From positions 62,001 through 126,000 of the forward strand of contig NZ_AUGQ01000006.1 of the NCBI RefSeq assembly GCF_000422745.1: a stretch of DNA of 64,000 bases, in the 5' to 3' direction. Every line of letters starts with the position of its first letter. The stretch's first letter is position 1. Origin of the DNA: Microbacterium gubbeenense DSM 15944 (GTDB lineage: Bacteria; Actinomycetota; Actinomycetes; Actinomycetales; Microbacteriaceae). The translations under genes were made by a program, and so were the position numbers. The notes under the pieces were generated by a model. The model saw only the letters and a program-made list of their open reading frames with translations, searched no databases and had not been told where the DNA came from. This document shows, in pieces, positions 25,351 through 36,700 of this stretch.

Positions 25351-25847
25351 CGTGAGCGCTCCTCGTCGAGCTCCTCGAGCGCGTGCTTCAGCTCGTCGCG
25401 CAGCGCATCGCGATCGATGATGGTCTTCTCCATCGCCTCGAGCGTGAGGCGCAGCGACACGATCTCGCGCGCGAGGTACTCGGTGTCGGCGAGGGTGCGC
25501 TCGGCGAGCTGGCGGTCGTTCTCGAGGGCCACGCGGTCGCGGTCGTCCTGACGGTTCTGGGCGAGCAGGATCAGCGGCGCGGCGTAGGAGGCCTGCAGCG
25601 ACAGCAGCAGGGTGAGCGCCGTGAACCCGATCGCGGCCGAGTCGAACCGCCACTCCACGGGTGCGAGCGTGTTCCAGGCCATCCACAGGGCGCAGAACAC
25701 CGTGAGGATGATGAGGAACCACGGCGTGCCCATCGCGCGCGCGATCCACTCGGTCGCCCGACCGAAGCGATCCTTGGGGCGGGGCGCCTCGTCCTGCAGG
25801 AGCGGGCTGCGGCCGCGCGTGAAGGTGCGGTCGTCGCGGGAGGCCAT
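25347..25847 (-). CDS. DUF1003 membrane protein
   Basis: A 166-residue protein with two helices (about 42-60 and 72-94) and a charged coiled-coil C-terminus. Family pattern: FGRATEWIARAMGTPWFLII, WNTLAPVEWRFDSAAIGFTA and LQASYAAPLILLAQNRQDDR, the last two being the DUF1003 signature. It lies between the MgtE_N protein and Mrp, overlapping both, a gene order shared by many actinobacteria. Function unknown. The ATG at 25847 is preferred over the GTG one codon upstream because it overlaps the previous stop as TGATG. Confidence 0.88.
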   Translation of the reverse strand: MASRDDRTFTRGRSPLLQDEAPRPKDRFGRATEWIARAMGTPWFLIILTVFCALWMAWNTLAPVEWRFDSAAIGFTALTLLLSLQASYAAPLILLAQNRQDDRDRVALENDRQLAERTLADTEYLAREIVSLRLTLEAMEKTIIDRDALRDELKHALEELDEERSR

Positions 25848-27130
25848 CACGTCGATGCCGTTCGGATCGAACCGGTCAGCGTCGGGATCGGATCGCCCTC
25901 ATCGTGCGAGCGCCAGTCGTCGGGCAGCAGCGAGTCGAGGATGTCGTCGACCGTGGCCGCCCCGAGCAGGCGGTGCGCGGTGTCGACGACGGGGAGCGAG
26001 ACGAGATCGTAGCTCGCCAGGCGCCGCGCGACCTCGGCGCCGGGCGCCTCGGCCTGCACGGGTTCGATCGAATCGTCGAGGATCGCGCCGATGCGCTCGT
26101 GCGGCGGGTACCGCAGCATGCGCTGGAAGTGGACGGTGCCGAGGTAGCGGCCCGTGGGCGTTTCGTACGGCGGCAGCGTGACGAACACGCTCGTCGCGAG
26201 CGCGGGGTGCAGCTCGTGACGGCGGATCAGCGCGAGCGCCTCCGCGATCGTCGCGTCGGCGGGCAGGATGATCGGATCCGTCGTCATGAGACCGCCGGCC
26301 GTGTCCGGGCCGTACTGGAGGATGAGGCGCACGTCCTCGGCCTCCTCCGGCTCCATCATCTGCAGCAGCTCCTCGCTGCGCGTGTCGCCGAGCTCGGCGA
26401 GGAGGTCGGCGGCGTCATCGGGCTCCATGGCGTCGAGGACGTCGGCCGCGCGCTCGTCGCCGATGGATTCGAGGATCGCGACCTGCTCGTCCTCGGGCAT
26501 CTCCTCGAGCGCGTCGGCGAGGCGCTCGTCGCTCAGCTCGGAGACCACCGCCATGCGGCGCTCGCGGGGCAGATCGAGCAGAGTATTGGCCAGGTCGGCG
26601 GGCCACAGCTCGGCGTAGCTCTGCGCGAGGTGCTCGGCCGACTGCGCCTGACCGGGGGCGGTCTGCTCGACGACCTCCTCCCACGTGGCAAAGGTCGTGG
26701 GGCCCTTCGAGAACGGCGACACCCCGGTGCGCGGGCGGCGCAGGAACAGCTGCGAGATCGCCCATTCCCCGATGCGGCTGCGCTCGATCGCGGCGTCCTC
26801 GATCGTCGCGGTGCCGGTGCCGTCGCGCAGGTCGACCCGGCGCCCGACGATCTCGGCCATGATGCGCCGCTCGTCGGCGCGCGGCTGGAAGCGCCGCACG
26901 TTGATGAGCCCAGTCGTGATGATCTGGCCCTGCGCGATCGAGGTGACGCGGCCGATCGAGACGAAGACCTGTCGGCGCCCGGGGATCTCGAGAACGAGTC
27001 CGATCACGCGGGGCGCGCCCGTACTTCGGTACACGATCACCACGTCGCGCACCTTGCCGAGCCGGTCGCCCGCCGGATCGAACACGGGGCAGCCGGCCAG
27101 TCGACCCACGAAAACCCTCTGCGTACTCAC
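25847..27130 (-). CDS. soluble PRC-barrel / MgtE_N / CBS protein
   Basis: About 427 residues without a membrane domain. Order: PRC-barrel-like domain (about 5-85, VFVGRLAGCPVFDPAGDRLG), a linker, the MgtE N-terminal superhelix (about 165-275, LPRERRMAVVSELSDERLAD, then EMPEDEQVAILESIGDERAA), and a CBS pair (about 285-415, AGGLMTTDPIILPADATIAE, LASYDLVSLPVVDTAHRLLG). MgtE uses these two domains to sense cytoplasmic magnesium, so this could be a metal- or nucleotide-sensing regulator without the channel. GTG 27130 has TAGTCT 6 nt upstream; a GTG at 27133 is the alternative. Confidence 0.85.
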   Translation of the reverse strand: MSTQRVFVGRLAGCPVFDPAGDRLGKVRDVVIVYRSTGAPRVIGLVLEIPGRRQVFVSIGRVTSIAQGQIITTGLINVRRFQPRADERRIMAEIVGRRVDLRDGTGTATIEDAAIERSRIGEWAISQLFLRRPRTGVSPFSKGPTTFATWEEVVEQTAPGQAQSAEHLAQSYAELWPADLANTLLDLPRERRMAVVSELSDERLADALEEMPEDEQVAILESIGDERAADVLDAMEPDDAADLLAELGDTRSEELLQMMEPEEAEDVRLILQYGPDTAGGLMTTDPIILPADATIAEALALIRRHELHPALATSVFVTLPPYETPTGRYLGTVHFQRMLRYPPHERIGAILDDSIEPVQAEAPGAEVARRLASYDLVSLPVVDTAHRLLGAATVDDILDSLLPDDWRSHDEGDPIPTLTGSIRTAST

Positions 27131-27172
27131 CACACCAGACTACTTCGCTCGCCTGCATGGGAGAATCGAAGA

Positions 27173-27772
27173 ATGAGCATGATGAACGCCGCACTGCCCG
27201 CGCCCGAGGTCGGCGAGACGGTCGCGACGTACAAGAAGTACGAGGGAGCCCAGCGCGCCGTCTCGAAACTGATCGAGAACGACGTGCCGGCGAAGGAGAT
27301 CGCGATCGTCGGGCGCTCCCTGCGCTCGGTCGAGAAGGTGACCGGAAAGCTCGGCTGGGCGCGCGCCGCCCGCCAGGGCGCGCTCAACGGCATCGTGCTC
27401 GGCCTGCTGTTCGCGGCGTTCGCGATCATCTGGATGCCCGACCTGCAACCGGCCGTCATCGGCGGGATCCTGCTGATCGGCCTCGGGTTCGGCATGGCGC
27501 TGCGCCTGCTGAACTACTCGATCGTGCGCCGCCGTCGCGACTTCGCGAGCGTCATGGCGATCACGGCGGATCATTACGAGGTCGCCGTCTCGCCCGCGCA
27601 CGTGCCCGAGTCGCGCCGCGTGCTCGGCACGGAGAAGACGCGCACCGTGGTGGCGCGGCCGCCGTCGAACGAGCCGCCGAGGTACGGCGTGCGCATCGAC
27701 GACCGTCCCCGCGACGAGCGCCCCGCCGAGGAGCGTCCCGCCGCGGATCCGGATCAGCCGCGCGAGGACTGA
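27173..27772 (+). CDS. general stress protein, YflT-like with two helices
   Basis: A 199-residue protein. The N-terminal 60 residues (ETVATYKKYEGAQRAVSKLI, then AKEIAIVGRSLRSVEKVTGK) match the YflT/GSP17M-type general stress domain; two helices follow (about 75-115, GIVLGLLFAAFAIIWMPDLQ and GGILLIGLGFGMALRLLNYS), and the tail is Arg/Pro/Glu rich and probably disordered. The ATG at 27173 faces the MgtE_N gene. Its last 19 bp overlap the convergent aminopeptidase gene. Function is unassigned. Confidence 0.8.
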   Translation: MSMMNAALPAPEVGETVATYKKYEGAQRAVSKLIENDVPAKEIAIVGRSLRSVEKVTGKLGWARAARQGALNGIVLGLLFAAFAIIWMPDLQPAVIGGILLIGLGFGMALRLLNYSIVRRRRDFASVMAITADHYEVAVSPAHVPESRRVLGTEKTRTVVARPPSNEPPRYGVRIDDRPRDERPAEERPAADPDQPRED

Positions 27773-29160
27773 GCGCCTGAGACCCAGGCCTCGATCTCGT
27801 CGGCCGTGCGCGGGAGCGCCGCTGAAAGGTTGACGGGCCCGTCGGCGGTCATCAGGATGTCGTCCTCGATGCGCACGCCGATGCCGCGGTACTCGGCCGG
27901 CACCGTCTCGTCGTCGATCTGGAAGTACAGGCCGGGCTCGATCGTGAACACCATGCCCGGCGTCACCACGCCGTCGTAGTACATCTCGCGGCGCGCCTGG
28001 GCGCAGTCGTGCACGTCGAGGCCGAGGTGGTGGCTCGTGCCGTGCACCATGTATCGGCGCTGCTGCCCGCCCTTATCGGCGTCGAGGGCCTCCTCGGCGG
28101 TGACGGGGAGCAGCCCCCACTCGGCCGTGCGCGCCGCGATGACGCGCATGGCGGTGTCGTGCAGGTCGCGGAACTTCATTCCGGGCCGTGCCGCGGCGAA
28201 CGCCGCGTCGGCTGCCTCGCGCACCGCCTCGTAGACCGTGCGCTGGATCGGCGTGAACGTCCCGCTCACGGGGATCGTGCGGGTGATGTCGGCCGTGTAC
28301 AGGCTGTCGAGCTCGACGCCGGCGTCGACGAGCATCAGATCGCCCGGCACGACGGCGCCGTCGTTGCGCGTCCAGTGCAGGTAGCAGGCGTGGGGGCCGG
28401 ATGCCGCGATCGTGTCGTAGCCCTCCCAGTTGCCGTCGCTGCGCGCGCGCAGGTGGAACACGCCCTCGACGATCCGCTCGCCGCGCTCGTGCGCGATGAT
28501 GCGCGGCAGCTCCCGCACGATGTCGTCGAAGCCCTTCGCCGTCACGTCGACGGCGAGCTGCAGCTGGCGCACCTCGAAGTCGTCCTTCTCGAGACGCAGC
28601 TCGCTGACCGCGCTCGTGAGCTCGTCGTGGCGGCCGACGACGAGATCGCGGTCGGTCGCGGCGAACTCGCCGATATCCTTCGTCGCGATGCCGAGGTCGT
28701 GCGCGACCGCGTCGAGCGAGGGGCGCGGACCGACCCAGAACTCGCCGATCGATGCGTCGCGGTAGAACTCGGGCATGTCGCGGGTCGCGCGGTCGCGCAG
28801 GAACAGGGTGGCCGCGTGCGCGTCGCCGTCGGGCTCGAACACGAGCAGCGAGTCGGGAACCGCGTCGGCGCCCCACCCGGTCAGGTGGGCGAACGCCGAG
28901 TGCGCGCGGAACGGGAAGTCCGTGTCGTTCGAGCGCTGCGCGAAGCCGCCGGCGGGGATCACGAGGCGCTGACCGGGGAATCGCGCGCTGAGCGCTTGGC
29001 GGCGTGCCGCGGCGTACGGCGCGGCCTCGCGCGGATCCGGAATCTCGTCCGCTCGCTCGGCCCAGCCGGTCCCGATCGTGTCGAGGAAGCCCTGCGGGAA
29101 CGGCTGACGGCGATTCGTGTTCGTGTCGTCAGCCGCGGTGGTGTCGGTGGTATCGCTCAT
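27754..29160 (-). CDS. pepP: Xaa-Pro aminopeptidase (M24B)
   Basis: A 468-residue metallopeptidase that removes N-terminal residues before proline. The N-terminal domain carries the AMP_N pattern (FRAHSAFAHLTGWGADAVPD). The pita-bread domain has the five metal ligands in LMLVDAGVELDSLYTADITR, HGTSHHLGLDVHDC, FTIEPGLYF and GIGVRIEDDILMT. It follows the EEP gene on the minus strand after 22 bp and is probably in the same transcript. Between them a short inverted repeat CCAGT-5-ACTGG (29165-29179) lies next to the ATG. Confidence 0.94.
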   Translation of the reverse strand: MSDTTDTTAADDTNTNRRQPFPQGFLDTIGTGWAERADEIPDPREAAPYAAARRQALSARFPGQRLVIPAGGFAQRSNDTDFPFRAHSAFAHLTGWGADAVPDSLLVFEPDGDAHAATLFLRDRATRDMPEFYRDASIGEFWVGPRPSLDAVAHDLGIATKDIGEFAATDRDLVVGRHDELTSAVSELRLEKDDFEVRQLQLAVDVTAKGFDDIVRELPRIIAHERGERIVEGVFHLRARSDGNWEGYDTIAASGPHACYLHWTRNDGAVVPGDLMLVDAGVELDSLYTADITRTIPVSGTFTPIQRTVYEAVREAADAAFAAARPGMKFRDLHDTAMRVIAARTAEWGLLPVTAEEALDADKGGQQRRYMVHGTSHHLGLDVHDCAQARREMYYDGVVTPGMVFTIEPGLYFQIDDETVPAEYRGIGVRIEDDILMTADGPVNLSAALPRTADEIEAWVSGAQSSRG

Positions 29161-29182
29161 GCCACCAGTTAATCACTGGAGC

Positions 29183-30202
29183 CTAGGAGGCGGGTTCGAG
29201 CTGCGCGACGAGCGGGCGGTGGTCGCTGCCCGCGTCGTCGAGGTTCGTCACGACGATGGATCCGCTGACCTCCCACGCGCTCGAGACGAGCACGTGGTCG
29301 ATGGGGGAGCCGAGCACCGCCGGGATCGACGTCGGCCACGTTCCCGCGCCGCCGTTGCCGGTCTCGGCGGCCGCGTCGCGGCACCAGCCGAGGTCGCCGT
29401 CGCCCTCGCCGAGCCCGGACATGTGATCGAGCGTCGCGTTGAAGTCGCCCGCCATGATCACGTTCCCCTCGACGCACTGGTCGGCGAGCCAGCGCAGGTC
29501 GCTGCGCCACGCGTCCATGTACTGCGGCTGCGGCGCCACGGCGTGCGCCGCGACGACGATCGGGCCATCGCCGTTCGTCGGCATGGCGATGGCCGACGGC
29601 AGCATGGTCGTTCCCGAGTCGGAGGCCTCGATGACCGAGTAGTCGCCGAGATCGGGGGAGATGAGGAGGGTCGTCTGCCACGCCTGCGGCCCGTCGACGA
29701 CGTCTTCGTTATAGGCCTCGTGGTGCACCCACATGGGGCGCCCGAGGTCGCGCATGATGACGGCGACCTCCTCGCCGACGCCCGCCGCCGTTTCGGGCAG
29801 CGAGATGATGTCGGCCTCCATCGCGACGGCGGTCTGCGCGATCGAATCGGCGCCGGTCGCGTTCCCAAGGGTGTTCCATGTCATCACGCGCACGCTCTCC
29901 TCGCCCTTGTCGGGGAGGGTGGCGGCACCGTACCCGCGGATCCCGAGGGTCACGCCGCTCGCGACCGCGGCGATCACGCACACGACGGCGATCGACACGG
30001 CGAACGGCCGCGCGCGGCGGGAGGCCGCGATGATGAGGAACACCACGGCGAGCACGGCGAACGCGGCCACCATGAGGCCGCGCATGGCGACGATCTGGGT
30101 GAAGGGCAGGCGCTGCTCGAGGTGGAAGAATCCGGGCCAGGTGATCACGGCCGCGGCGCACGCGAAGAGGACGGTGATGAGAACACCTAGCGAGCGAAGC
30201 AC
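29183..30202 (-). CDS. membrane-anchored endonuclease/exonuclease/phosphatase-family protein
   Basis: A 339-residue protein with three N-terminal helices (about 5-22, 38-60, 66-88) and an outward or cytoplasmic EEP domain. EEP motifs are present in order: VMTWNTLGNATG, IISLPETAAGVG (catalytic Glu), VVAAHAVAP, MAGDFNATLDHM (catalytic Asp/Asn), SPIDHVLVSS and AGSDHRPLVAQL (catalytic His). It may cleave phosphodiesters or phospholipid head groups. The GTG at 30202 has TAGGCT 6 nt upstream. Same strand and 22 bp from pepP. Confidence 0.88.
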   Translation of the reverse strand: MLRSLGVLITVLFACAAAVITWPGFFHLEQRLPFTQIVAMRGLMVAAFAVLAVVFLIIAASRRARPFAVSIAVVCVIAAVASGVTLGIRGYGAATLPDKGEESVRVMTWNTLGNATGADSIAQTAVAMEADIISLPETAAGVGEEVAVIMRDLGRPMWVHHEAYNEDVVDGPQAWQTTLLISPDLGDYSVIEASDSGTTMLPSAIAMPTNGDGPIVVAAHAVAPQPQYMDAWRSDLRWLADQCVEGNVIMAGDFNATLDHMSGLGEGDGDLGWCRDAAAETGNGGAGTWPTSIPAVLGSPIDHVLVSSAWEVSGSIVVTNLDDAGSDHRPLVAQLEPAS

Positions 30203-30263
30203 CCTTGGAGCCTAAGCAGGCGGGCTGTGAACTTCCGCCACTGCAGGGCATAGGATCCTTGAG

Positions 30264-31115
30264 ATGTCCCCCCAAATCGCCGGGCCCGCCGATCTCCACA
30301 TGCACTCCGAGTGTTCGGACGGCACCGAGGCGCCCGCCGAGGTCGTGCGCCAGGCGGGGATCGCGGGACTGCGCACGATCGCGCTGACCGATCACGACAC
30401 GGTCGCCGGGTGGGACGACGCCGCGCGGGCGTCCCGCGAATCGGGGATCGCGCTCCTCCCGGGCGCCGAGGTCTCCTCGAAGCACCGGGGCAGCAGCGTG
30501 CACGTGCTGGCATACCTGTTCGATCCGGATCACCGGGGGCTCTCGCATCTGATGGCGCGGGTCCGCGATGATCGCGTCGGGCGCGCGGAGCGGATCGCCC
30601 GGAACCTCGCTCGCGACCTGCCGGTGACCTGGGAGGACGTGCTCGAACAGCGCTCGGGAGACGCGACGATCGGCCGACCGCATATCGCCGACGCGCTCGT
30701 CGCGCGCGGAATCGTCAAGAGCCGGGCGGAGGCCTTCGCCGGGCCGCTGCATCCGGCCTCGCCGTACTACGTCAGTCACGCCGCGCCGACGCCGCTGGAG
30801 GCCGTCATCGAGATCGCGCGGGCGGGCGGGGTATCGATCATCGCCCACCCCGCGGGTCGCGGCACGATGCCGGAGCACGCGATCCGCGAGCTCCTCGACG
30901 CGGGGCTGGCCGGGTTCGAGCTGGGACACCGGGAGAACACAGCGACGGGGACCGCGCGGCTGCAACGGCTCGTCGAGGAGCGCGACCTGATCGTGACGGG
31001 GTCGAGCGACTACCACGGCGCGGGGAAGCCGAACCGCCTGGGGGAGAACACCACGGATCCCGCGATGGTCGCGCGCATCGTCGGCGCCGCCACGGGATCC
31101 GCACCGGTGTTCTGA
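30264..31115 (+). CDS. PHP-domain phosphoesterase (RNase AM / nucleotide phosphatase type)
   Basis: A 283-residue PHP protein of the TrpH/YciV group. Metal motifs: DLHMHSECSDGTEAPAEVVR (HxH), ALTDHDTVAGW (DHD), GAEVSSKHRG, IIAHPAGRG and GSSDYHGAGKPNRLGENT. Characterised relatives remove 3' phosphate from 3',5'-bisphosphonucleotides or trim RNA 5' ends. The gene is divergent from the EEP gene by 61 bp and has TAGGAT (30251-30256) 7 nt before its ATG. Confidence 0.92.
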   Translation: MSPQIAGPADLHMHSECSDGTEAPAEVVRQAGIAGLRTIALTDHDTVAGWDDAARASRESGIALLPGAEVSSKHRGSSVHVLAYLFDPDHRGLSHLMARVRDDRVGRAERIARNLARDLPVTWEDVLEQRSGDATIGRPHIADALVARGIVKSRAEAFAGPLHPASPYYVSHAAPTPLEAVIEIARAGGVSIIAHPAGRGTMPEHAIRELLDAGLAGFELGHRENTATGTARLQRLVEERDLIVTGSSDYHGAGKPNRLGENTTDPAMVARIVGAATGSAPVF

Positions 31116-31129
31116 GCCCCGCGGGGCTC
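31114..31129. terminator. short bidirectional terminator
   Basis: GAGCCCCGCGGGGCTC, a perfect 16-bp palindrome, starts inside the stop codon of the PHP gene and lies 8 bp before the stop of the convergent helicase gene. No T-run. Confidence 0.5.
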
Positions 31130-31136
31130 CTGAGGC

Positions 31137-32525
<1,389 letters not shown>

Positions 32526-32621
32526 GAAATGTGCTGCCTGTCTCGACGGTGCGGCGCGTTGACGCGAGGCGACCGCCGGTGGTGACGTCCACGCCCCACT
32601 CGATCTTCAACAGGCGCGGCT

Positions 32622-32640
32622 CCCCGATCCGGTGTCGGGG
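32622..32640 (-). promoter_or_regulatory. hairpin in the long leader of the helicase mRNA
   Basis: CCCCGA (32622-32627) and TCGGGG (32635-32640) with a 7-nt loop. A TACGCT -10 box on the minus strand at 32655-32650 would place this hairpin near the 5' end of a leader of about 110 nt. It overlaps the TACCCT box of the divergent ferritin-like gene. Confidence 0.4.
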
Positions 32641-32664
32641 CCGCTACCAGCGTACCCTGGTGAC

Positions 32665-33369
32665 GTGGTGAACTGGTTCTGGCAGCGCAGGCGTCCTGTT
32701 CGGCGACTCCGTCTGAGGTCGCGCGGAGATCAGAGCGACGCCGTGCGCGTCGACTTCGCGGAGCTCGCTCCCGACGTCGAGGTGTTCCTCGGCCAGGCGG
32801 CGTACCTGCAGCTCGGGTATTTCGAGACCCTGACCCGGCTGATCCGGCGCACGCCCGACCTCACGGAGAAGGAGGCCCTCTCGATTGCGGCCGGTGCGGC
32901 GCTCGAGAAGCACCGCGGGATCGTCGACATCATGCGCTCGCGCGGCGCGGATCCGACCGGGCTGATGCGCCCGTTCCAGGCGCCCCTCGACGAGTTCCGG
33001 TGGGCGACCATCGGCGCGCGGCCGCGCGAGACGATGCTGTCGGTGCACATCACCGCCGGCATGCTCGACGACTTCTACGTGGCGCTCGCCGCGACGTACG
33101 GCGACGTGGGGCGCCAGGTCGAACAGGTGCTGCGCGTCGAGCACGATCGAGAGCAGCTCGTCGATCTGCTCGTCGCGACGATCGACGAGGACGACGAGAT
33201 GAGGGGCCTGCTGTCGATGTGGGCGCGGCGCCTCGTCGGCGACACGTTGCTCGTCGCCCGATCGGCCCTCCGGATCGACGCCGATGACGAGGAGAAGATC
33301 GAGCCCGTCTTCACGGCGCTCGTCTCCAACCACTCTCAGCGGATGACGTCGATGGGTCTCGCGGCCTGA
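32665..33369 (+). CDS. ferritin-like fold protein
   Basis: About 234 residues. After a basic start (WFWQRRRPVRRLRLRSRGDQ) the protein is largely helical: FLGQAAYLQLGYFETLTRLI, LTEKEALSIAAGAALEKHRG and AAGMLDDFYVALAATYGDVG-like segments with Glu and His spaced as in a four-helix diiron bundle. Actinobacterial homologues beside the DEAD helicase and DUF3107 genes are annotated as ferritin-like, possibly related to tRNA hydroxylase MiaE; a metal site is plausible but unproven. GTG 32665 (or 32668) with TACCCT 6 nt upstream. Confidence 0.7.
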   Translation: MVNWFWQRRRPVRRLRLRSRGDQSDAVRVDFAELAPDVEVFLGQAAYLQLGYFETLTRLIRRTPDLTEKEALSIAAGAALEKHRGIVDIMRSRGADPTGLMRPFQAPLDEFRWATIGARPRETMLSVHITAGMLDDFYVALAATYGDVGRQVEQVLRVEHDREQLVDLLVATIDEDDEMRGLLSMWARRLVGDTLLVARSALRIDADDEEKIEPVFTALVSNHSQRMTSMGLAA

Positions 33370-33387
33370 CGCCTCCGCCCCTGCGCG

Positions 33388-33609
33388 TTAGGCGACGAAG
33401 CCGACCTTGCGCACTTCTTCCGAGCCGATCTCGACGTAGGCGAGGGCCGCCGTCGGGACGATGTAGGTCGATCCCTTCGCGTCGGTGAACGACAGCGAGG
33501 CCGTGCCTGCGAGGGCCTCGTCGACCTTCTTCGCGACTGCCTCGGGCGTCTCGGCGGAGGAGAAGTTGAGCTCGCGGCCGGTATTCATCATGCCGATGCG
33601 GATATCCAC
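33388..33609 (-). CDS. DUF3107 small conserved protein
   Basis: A 73-residue protein: MDIRIGMMNTGRELNFSSAE, TPEAVAKKVDEALAG, SLSFTDAKGSTYIVPTAALA, YVEIGSEEVRKVGFVA. This is the DUF3107 family, an actinobacterial small ATP-binding-like protein of unknown function, usually beside the ferritin-like and AdnA genes as here. It ends 18 bp from the convergent ferritin-like gene. Length is normal. Confidence 0.93.
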   Translation of the reverse strand: MDIRIGMMNTGRELNFSSAETPEAVAKKVDEALAGTASLSFTDAKGSTYIVPTAALAYVEIGSEEVRKVGFVA

Positions 33610-33705
33610 GGGTCGTGCCTTTCGTCGTGCTGATCGCCCCGAAACGGGCGCGCCATCAAGCCTATTGCAGTTCGGATGTCGGGGGTTCTGGATAGCGTGG
33701 GCATC

Positions 33706-36700
33706 ATGAGCGACATGTCATGGGATGCGGGTCAGGCCGCGGTGCTCGGGCTCGATTCCGCCGAAAGCGGAACCGTGATCGGGGCGCCCGGCAGCGGCAA
33801 GACCGCCGTGCTCGTCGAGCGCACCGCGCGGCTGCTCGAGGGCGACGATCCGCTCACGCCCGACCAGGTGCTCGTGCTCACGCCGTCCCGTGCGTCGGCG
33901 ACGCGTCTGCGCGATCGGCTCGGCACCCGCATATCGGCCGCGACGCCGGGCCCCCTCGCGCGGTCGGTCGGGTCGTTCGCGTTCCAGATCGTGCGCGCCG
34001 GCGCGACGGGTGGCCGGGCGCCCGAACTGCTGACGGGGGCGGAACAGGATCGCGTGCTCGCGCAGCTGATCGAGGGCGACATCTCCGACGCGCTGATCGA
34101 TTGGCCCGCCCACCTCGGCGAGACCGTGAGGCGTTCGCGGCAGTTCCGGTCCGAGGTGCGCTCCTTTCTCGACCAGGCGATCGAGCTCGACACGTCGCGC
34201 GACGAGCTGCGCGCGCTGAGGGGCGGCGAATGGGCCCCCGTCGTCGACCTCCTCGACGAGTATGCCGGGGTCATCCAGCGCATGCGCACGACGGCGCTCG
34301 GCGCATCCGAGCTCACGGGGCTCGCGGTGGATGCGCTGCGCGGCGAGTCCCACATCCCCGGCGTCGACGAGCTGCGGGTGGTGCTCATCGACGACGCTCA
34401 GGAGCTCACCCGCGGCGGGATCGCGCTCGCGGAGGCGCTGCGCGCACGCGGGGTCGCCGTGCTCGCGGCCGGCGACCCCGACATCGCCTCCGGGGCGTTC
34501 CGCGGCATCACGCCCGACATGTTCTCGGACCTCATCCGCGCGCTCGGCGACGTGCACGTGCTCGACGGCCAGCATCGATCGTGCGGCGAGCTCGCGTGGC
34601 TCGTCCGGCATCTGACCCAGACGATCGGTGCGGCGGGCCGCGTCGAGCACCGGCGCGCGCCCGGGCCCGAGCCCGAGTCGTGGGAACGCGTCACGACCCT
34701 GCGCGCCTCGTCGCCCGGCGAGGAGGCCGATCTCATTGCCCGGCGGCTGCGCGAGCTCCACCTCGGCGGCGCCACGGCGTGGGGCCGCATGGCGGTGATC
34801 GCCCACGACACGCGACAGCTGGTCGCGCTCGACACCGAGCTCGCCGCGCGCGACGTGCCCACGAGGGCGGCGGGCGTGCCCCGTCCGCTCGGCAGCGAGC
34901 GCGCCGTGCGCCAGATCATGGAGATCGTGCGCCTCGGCCTGACGCCCGTGGCCGACCGCGAGGTCGATCAGCTGGTCGAGGCCCTCCGCACGCCGTTCGG
35001 CGGTTTCGACGGCGTGGGGCTCCGGCGCCTGCGCGGCGCGCTGCGGCACGCCGAGCTCGAGGTCGGCGGCACGCGGCCGGCGAGAGAGCTGCTGAGGGAG
35101 GGGTTCGCGCACCCGGTGCTGTTCGCCACCCTCGACACGGGCGAGGGGCGAGCCGCCGAGCGGTTCGCCGTGACGCTGTCGCAGGTCGCCGTGATGGCAG
35201 AGAAGGGCGGCACGGTGCACGACCTGCTCTGGCACGTGTGGGATCGTTCGCGGCTCGCAGAGCCCTGGCACCGCATCGCGACCTCGCCCGGGCCGCTCTC
35301 GGGCGAGGTCTCCCGCGCCCTCGATGGGCTCGTCGCCCTGTTCGACGCAGCCAAGCGCGCGATCGAGCGCAACCCGAACGAGGGCCCGCAGCGCTTCATC
35401 CGCGAGATCCTCGACAGCGATGTCCCCGAGGACACGCTCTCGTCGCCCGAGCGTCACGACGCCGTGACGCTCCTCACGCCCGCGAACGCGCTGTCGACCG
35501 AGTTCGACGTCGTCGTGATCGCGGGGCTGCAGGACGGGGTATGGCCGAACACGCGCCTGCGCGGCGGAATCCTCGGATCCTGGCGCCTCGTCGATGCCGT
35601 GCGCGCGGCGCGCGACGGAAGCGATCCGGTCGACGAGCCGCTGATCGACCGGCGGCGCCAGGCCCTGCACGACGAGCTGAGGCTGTTCGTCCGGGCGGCG
35701 TCGCGCGCCACGACCCGGCTCATCGTCACGGCGGTCGACAACGACGATCAGATCGCGAGCCCGCTGTTCTCGCAGCTTCCGCCCGCGACTCCGGCGGCGG
35801 CGGGCGACGAGCACCCGCTCACCTTGCGGGGGCTCACCGCGAAGCACCGCCGCACCCTGACCAGCTCGCCCGACGAGCGAGCGCGCGCCGAGGCCGCCGG
35901 TCAGCTGCGCGCGCTCGCGGCCCACGGGGTTCCTGGCGCCGATCCCGACGAGTGGTACGGGGTGCGCGAGCCGTCGACCACGCGGCCGCTGCGCGACCTC
36001 GAGCAGACCTACGTCAAGGTGTCGCCGTCGCAGATCGACGCCTTCACCGAGTGCGGTCTCGGCTGGGTGATCGGCGCGCTCGGCGGCGACGCGATCACGT
36101 CTCCCAGCGCCGGCATCGGCACCCTGCTGCACGCGGCGCTCGAACAGGTTCCGGAGGGCGGGATCGACGAGATGAGGGCCGTGCTCGACGCGAGGTGGGG
36201 CGAGCTCGACTTCGAGGCGCCGTGGATCGCCGCCCGCGAGCGGCGCCGCGCCGAGGAGTACCTCGAGCGCCTCGATGGCTACCTCGCGCAGGTGGCGCTG
36301 CAGAACGGCCGGGTCGTCTCCTCCGAGGGCGCCTTCCGCCTGGCGATCTCCACCACCGACGAGCAGGTCGTGCCCGGCGGCGAGGCGTACGCGCCCGGCA
36401 ACGCGGTCGTCGGAGGATTCATCGACCGCGTCGAGGAGTATCCGCGCGGCTCGGGCGACCACGCGATCGCGCGCCGCGGCGCGCGAGGCAGCAAGACAGC
36501 GTGGCAGGCGATGGCAGCGCCGGACGAGGACGCCGGTCGCCGCGTCGTGGTCGTCGACCTGAAGACCGGCAAATCGGAGGATCGCACCAACGACGACCTC
36601 GTCGCGGGCGACGCGCAGCTCTCGGCCTATCAGCTCGCCGTCGCTCAGGGGCTCGTCGACGGCGCCGATCCGGGCGCGCTCGCGGGGGCGCGACTCGTCG

